From AC-32 sp036522595 (GTDB taxonomy: Bacteria > Actinomycetota > Thermoleophilia > Gaiellales > Gaiellaceae), in NCBI GenBank assembly GCA_036522595.1, contig DATDFL010000262.1, positions 1 through 8,979 on the forward strand: a stretch of DNA of 8,979 nt, read 5' to 3'. Below the pieces are notes generated by a model. The model did no database searches and was not told the DNA's origin. It was given only the letters and a program-made list of their open reading frames with translations. The translations under genes and the position numbers were made by a program. Below, piece after piece: positions 6,006 through 8,979 of this stretch; within the stretch, counting starts at the first letter, position 1, and each line of letters starts with the position of its first letter.

Positions 6006-6056
6006 TCCAGCCTAGCCGTGATTACCTCCGCTGCGAGCGGGTAGTCAGCGACCAGG
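6006..6056. other. Divergent spacer between TPP-riboswitch operon and oxidase operon
   Basis: This 51-base stretch must hold the promoters for both directions. The minus strand has a weak -10 (TAGGCT, 6014-6009). On the plus strand I see no clear -10/-35 pair and no Shine-Dalgarno before the ctaC GTG; TAGTCA at 6042-6047 is the nearest -10-like string and would give a leader of only a few bases. No inverted repeat pointing to an operator is evident. Confidence 0.5.
6009..6014 (-). promoter_or_regulatory. Possible -10 box for the TPP-riboswitch transcript
   Basis: TAGGCT (TANNNT) lies just upstream of the aptamer on the minus strand. CTCGCA at 6037-6032 is a weak -35 at 17-base spacing. The predicted start near 6002-6003 would trim part of the P1 5' strand, so the real start may be a few bases earlier or another promoter may be used. 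Confidence 0.25.
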
Positions 6057-7082
6057 GTGAAAGCCCCCCGGAGGGACCGGTGGTCTGCGTTTCTTCTGCT
6101 TGCCGTGGTCCCGCTCGCGGGATGCGGCGGGTCGCAAAACTCCCTCGACGCGCACAGCCACCAGGCGAAGGACATCGCGAGCCTCTTCTGGTGGATGATG
6201 GGCGGCGCCTGGCTCGGGCTCGGCCTCGTCGTGGGCCTGCTGTTCTGGTCGTGGAAGCGCCGCAAGCGACGCGGCTGGGGCGACGACGTCGAGGGCGACA
6301 AGCCCGGCGAGAAACGCAGTTGGTACGCGGTGATCGGCCTCGGGATCGTCATGCCGATCGTCGTCATCTCCGCGCTCTTCGTGATCGGGGACCTCTTCGT
6401 GATCAAGACGACGCAGGCGCCTGCGAGCACGGCGACGCGGCTGACGATCCGCGTGGTCGGCCACCAGTGGTGGTGGGAGGTCCGCTACCCGGGCACGAAC
6501 GCGGTCACCGCGAACGAGCTGCACATCCCGGCGCGCACCCCGGTGCGGGTCGTCGTGAGCACCGCCGACGTGATCCACAGCTTCTGGGTCCCCGAGCTGA
6601 ACCGGAAGATCGACACGATCCCGGGCCGGACGAACGCGATCGAGCTCGACGCCCTGCAACCCGGTCGCTACCGAGGTCAGTGCGCCGAGTTCTGCGGGCT
6701 GCAGCACGCGCACATGGCGATGTACGTGTTCGTCGACCCGCCTGCTGTCTTCCGCCGCTGGCTCGCTCGTGAGGAAAAGCCCGCTTCGAAGAACCCGGTC
6801 TCGAGCCTCGCCGACGAGGGCGGGCGCCTGTTCATGAACGGCCCGTGCTCGAGCTGCCACGCAATCCGCGGCACGGACGCCGACGGCTTCGTCGGGCCTG
6901 ACCTCACCCACGTCGCCTCCCGCACCACCCTCGGCGCCGTGACGATCCCGAACGACCGCGAGAACCTCCGCGAATGGATCGCAAACTCCCAGCACGTCAA
7001 GCCGGGAAACCTGATGCCGAACTTCTCAGCCTCAGGCCACGAGCTCGATGCGCTCGTCGCCTACCTGGAGGGACTCAAGTAG
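6057..7082 (+). CDS. ctaC: Cytochrome c oxidase subunit II with fused cytochrome c domain (caa3-type)
   Basis: This is the 341-residue electron-entry subunit of a haem-copper oxidase. A signal peptide ends in lipobox LAGC (20-23), so Cys23 should be lipidated. Two membrane helices follow (about 43-66 and 90-115), then the CuA cupredoxin domain outside the membrane: aromatic HQWWWEVRY (136-144) and ligands His174, Cys209, Cys213, His217 and Met220 in C-x3-C-x3-H-x2-M, with Glu211 between the cysteines. The last 90 residues form a fused class I cytochrome c with CSSCH (264-268) and probable axial Met320 in LMPNF, the caa3 architecture. GTG at 6057 is the only start before the signal peptide, because TAG at 6042-6044 closes the frame upstream; no strong Shine-Dalgarno is seen. 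Its stop shares a base with the subunit I start (TAGTG), so the genes form one operon. It is divergent from the TPP-riboswitch operon. Confidence 0.97.
   Translation: MKAPRRDRWSAFLLLAVVPLAGCGGSQNSLDAHSHQAKDIASLFWWMMGGAWLGLGLVVGLLFWSWKRRKRRGWGDDVEGDKPGEKRSWYAVIGLGIVMPIVVISALFVIGDLFVIKTTQAPASTATRLTIRVVGHQWWWEVRYPGTNAVTANELHIPARTPVRVVVSTADVIHSFWVPELNRKIDTIPGRTNAIELDALQPGRYRGQCAEFCGLQHAHMAMYVFVDPPAVFRRWLAREEKPASKNPVSSLADEGGRLFMNGPCSSCHAIRGTDADGFVGPDLTHVASRTTLGAVTIPNDRENLREWIANSQHVKPGNLMPNFSASGHELDALVAYLEGLK
7067..7072 (+). promoter_or_regulatory. Ribosome binding site of ctaD inside the ctaC end
   Basis: GGAGGG stands 9 bases before GTG at 7082 and encodes part of the last residues of subunit II. 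It decides the subunit I start at 7082 and argues against the open frame extension up to ATG 6974. Confidence 0.7.
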
Positions 7083-8941
7083 TGATCGTCGCGACCGAGC
7101 GCATCGAACGGCTCGAGCAGATCTGGGAAAGCCGACCCGGAGTCCTCGGCTGGCTCACGACCACCGACCACAAGCGGATCGGCCTTCTCTACTTCTGGAC
7201 GACGCTCGTCCTCTTCGGCGCCGGGGGCGTCGAGGCGCTGCTGATCCGCACGCAGCTCGCCCAGCCGAACAGCCACGTCGTCTCGCCGAGCACCTTCGAC
7301 GAGCTTTTCACGATGCACGGGATCACGATGATCTTCTTCTTCATCATCCCGATGACGACAGGCGCGTTCGGGAACTACCTGCTGCCGCTCATGCTCGGCG
7401 CCCGCGACATGGCGTTCCCGCGCCTGAACGCGCTCAGCTACTGGATCTTCGTAGCCTCGGCGATCTTCATCTACTCGAGCCTCGCGATCGGGAAGGCGCC
7501 AAACGCGGGCTGGTTCGACTACGTGCCGCTCGCGAGCAAGCACTACGACCCCGGGCACAACATCGACTTCTACTGCCTCGGGATCATCTTCAACTCGGTC
7601 GCGTCGACGCTGACGGCAGGCCAGTTCATCGTCACGATCTTCAAGTCGCGGGCGCCCGGGATGTCGCTCAACCGGCTGCCGCTCTTCTGCTACGCGATGC
7701 TGGCCGCGTCGTTCGGGCTGCTGTTCGCGCTACCGGCGCTGAGCGCCGACACGATCTTCCTCTTCCTCGACCGCAACGTCGGCACGCACTTCTTCGACCC
7801 GTCGCACGGCGGCTCGACGCTGCTCTGGCAGCACCTCTTCTGGATCTTCGGGCACCCCGAGGTCTACATCCTGATCGTGCCGGCCTTCGGGATCGCGACC
7901 TCGATCATCCCGGCCTTCACGCAGCGGCGCCTGGTCGCGTTCCCGCTCGTCGCGATCGCGGAGCTGCTGGTCGTCTTCATCGGCTTCGGCGTCTGGGCCC
8001 ACCACATGTACGCGGTCGGCATGCCGACGGTCTCGATGATCTTCTTCGCCGCTGCGACGGCGATGGTCGTCATCCCGAGCACGATCCAGGTCTTCGCCTG
8101 GTGCATGTCGTTCATCACCGGCCTCGCGGAGTTCAGGACGCCGCTGCTCTTCATCGCCGGCTTCATCTTCATGTTCGTGACCGGCGGCCTGACCGGGATC
8201 ATGTTCGTGGCGATCCCGTTCGACCAGCAGGTCACGGACACCTACTTCATCATCGCCCACTTCCACTACATCATCTTCGGGGCGGCGGTCTTCCCGATCT
8301 TCGGCGGGATGTACTACTGGTTCCCGAAGGTCACCGGGCGGATGTACCTCGAGCGGCCGGGCCAGATCAGCTTCTGGCTCATCTTCGTCGGGACGAACCT
8401 GCTGTTCTTCCCGATGCACATCGTCGGGCTGCTCGGGATGACCCGCCGCGTCTACACGTATCCGGCGGGGCTCGGCTGGACGGCATACAACCTCGCCGAG
8501 ACGATCGGCGGCTTCGTCACGCTCGCCGGGATCCTGGTGTTGCTCGGGAACCTCGTCGTCAGCTACCGGCGCGGGGCCCCGGCCGGTCCCGACCCGTGGC
8601 ACGGACCGACGCTGGAGTGGACGACGAGCTCACCGCCGCCGGAGTACGACTTCGCCATCATCCCGACCGTCACGAGCGCCTACGCGAACTGGGATCCCCT
8701 CGTCCCCGCCCTCGCGTTGGATCAGGGGCACGAGCAGCCCGAGGTGACGCCCGTCGACGGCCGCCTCGCGCAGATCGCGCAGATGCCGCACGAGTCGCCG
8801 TGGCCGCCGGTGCTGGCGCTCGCCATGTCGCTCGTCTACACGATGCTGCTGATCGGCCGCTACGGCGCCGCGGGGATCATGGGGATCGTCTGCGTGCTCG
8901 CGCTGGTCGGCTGGCACTCGCAGGAGCCGGAGGAGGAATGA
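7082..8941 (+). CDS. ctaD: Cytochrome c oxidase subunit I
   Basis: This 619-residue catalytic subunit reduces O2 to water and pumps protons in the cytoplasmic membrane. Metal ligands are all present: His79 (MHGITM) and His395 for low-spin haem, His393 for the active-site haem (HFHY), and His258, His307 and His308 for CuB, with Tyr262 in HPEVY for the His-Tyr link. Glu260 and Asp109 (GARDMAFPRLN) mark a D-channel of the A1 type. The K-channel motif, usually TGIK, reads STIQ (333-336), with Gln336 for Lys; the usual HDTY Mg-site motif reads TDTY (385-388). Twelve core helices are followed by an extension with about two more (near 560-608), as in other caa3 subunits of about 620 residues. GTG 7082 is chosen because GGAGGG precedes it and it overlaps the ctaC stop; the frame is open back to 6974, but that stretch is ctaC coding read in another frame. 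Confidence 0.97.
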   Translation: MIVATERIERLEQIWESRPGVLGWLTTTDHKRIGLLYFWTTLVLFGAGGVEALLIRTQLAQPNSHVVSPSTFDELFTMHGITMIFFFIIPMTTGAFGNYLLPLMLGARDMAFPRLNALSYWIFVASAIFIYSSLAIGKAPNAGWFDYVPLASKHYDPGHNIDFYCLGIIFNSVASTLTAGQFIVTIFKSRAPGMSLNRLPLFCYAMLAASFGLLFALPALSADTIFLFLDRNVGTHFFDPSHGGSTLLWQHLFWIFGHPEVYILIVPAFGIATSIIPAFTQRRLVAFPLVAIAELLVVFIGFGVWAHHMYAVGMPTVSMIFFAAATAMVVIPSTIQVFAWCMSFITGLAEFRTPLLFIAGFIFMFVTGGLTGIMFVAIPFDQQVTDTYFIIAHFHYIIFGAAVFPIFGGMYYWFPKVTGRMYLERPGQISFWLIFVGTNLLFFPMHIVGLLGMTRRVYTYPAGLGWTAYNLAETIGGFVTLAGILVLLGNLVVSYRRGAPAGPDPWHGPTLEWTTSSPPPEYDFAIIPTVTSAYANWDPLVPALALDQGHEQPEVTPVDGRLAQIAQMPHESPWPPVLALAMSLVYTMLLIGRYGAAGIMGIVCVLALVGWHSQEPEEE

Positions 8942-8979
8942 CCTCGTACTCCGTACCCGAGCGGAGCATCGGCCGCCCC
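8938..8979 (+). CDS. Start of next oxidase-operon gene, probably subunit III (partial)
   Basis: ATG at 8938 overlaps the ctaD stop (ATGA, 8938-8941) and follows GGAGGAGGA, a strong ribosome binding site at short spacing. Only 14 codons are in the window, giving MTSYSVPERSIGRP, too few to name a family. In caa3 operons the gene after subunit I usually encodes subunit III, sometimes subunit IV, so the product is inferred from position only. Confidence 0.65.
   Translation, partial: MTSYSVPERSIGRP

Noticed and set aside
4694..6064. Exact 15-base direct repeat gaccagggtgaaagc at 4694-4708 and 6050-6064
   Set aside because: One copy lies inside the permease coding sequence and the other at the ctaC start; two copies of this length can arise by chance in GC-rich DNA and no further copies or context suggest a function.
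6974..7081. Upstream extension of the subunit I frame to ATG 6974 (655 residues)
   Set aside because: It overlaps the cytochrome c domain of ctaC in another frame and encodes Arg-rich sequence unlike any oxidase N-terminus; GTG 7082 has GGAGGG at 9 bases and the expected start.
7730..8602. Long minus-strand open frame (290 residues) opposite ctaD
   Set aside because: The charged Asp/Arg/Glu/His-rich composition is a shadow of the oxidase coding strand; there is no family motif or ribosome binding site.

Overview
The window is high-GC DNA packed with genes. Start/stop overlaps of the ATGA, GTGA and TAGTG type are frequent, GTG starts are common and intergenic space is minimal. Together with the protein flavour (a caa3-type oxidase with a cytochrome c domain fused to subunit II, DrrAB-like ABC genes, SixA and PhzF families), this suggests an actinobacterium, perhaps of the Thermoleophilia (Gaiellales/Solirubrobacterales) type. 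That placement is an inference from style, not a phylogenetic result.

Layout. (1) 1-180, + strand: the last 59 codons of a probable class III (ornithine/acetylornithine-type) aminotransferase. (2) 177-2560, - strand: a tight operon read leftwards, of a SixA-like histidine phosphatase, an ABC ATPase, an ABC-2 permease and a small unknown protein. (3) 2579-3421, + strand: a PhzF-family isomerase-like protein, divergent from the phosphatase with an 18-base gap and convergent on region 4 with a 14-base overlap. (4) 3408-6005, - strand: a TPP (thiamine pyrophosphate) riboswitch, then an NCS1 permease, a PfkB-family kinase and a two-Asp-box protein, all overlapping. (5) 6057-8979, + strand: the start of a cytochrome c oxidase operon, with subunit II carrying a cytochrome c domain, subunit I, and the first 14 codons of the next gene, probably subunit III.

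How the parts work together. The riboswitch makes the permease a likely thiamine-precursor (HMP) or thiamine importer that is shut off when TPP is plentiful. The overlapping kinase and Asp-box protein are probably co-expressed with it, so the kinase is a candidate salvage enzyme. The oxidase genes encode a terminal oxidase that takes electrons from cytochrome c through the fused haem domain and CuA to the haem-copper site. Subunit I has the D-channel residues and all expected metal-binding histidines, but Gln where the K-channel Lys is usual and Thr where a Mg-site His is usual. The left-hand operon pairs an exporter-type ABC transporter with a phosphohistidine phosphatase; its substrate cannot be told from sequence.

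No tRNA, rRNA, CRISPR array, insertion sequence or clear intrinsic terminator was seen. The most notable points are the riboswitch-controlled transporter/kinase/Asp-box operon and the altered proton-channel residues in subunit I.
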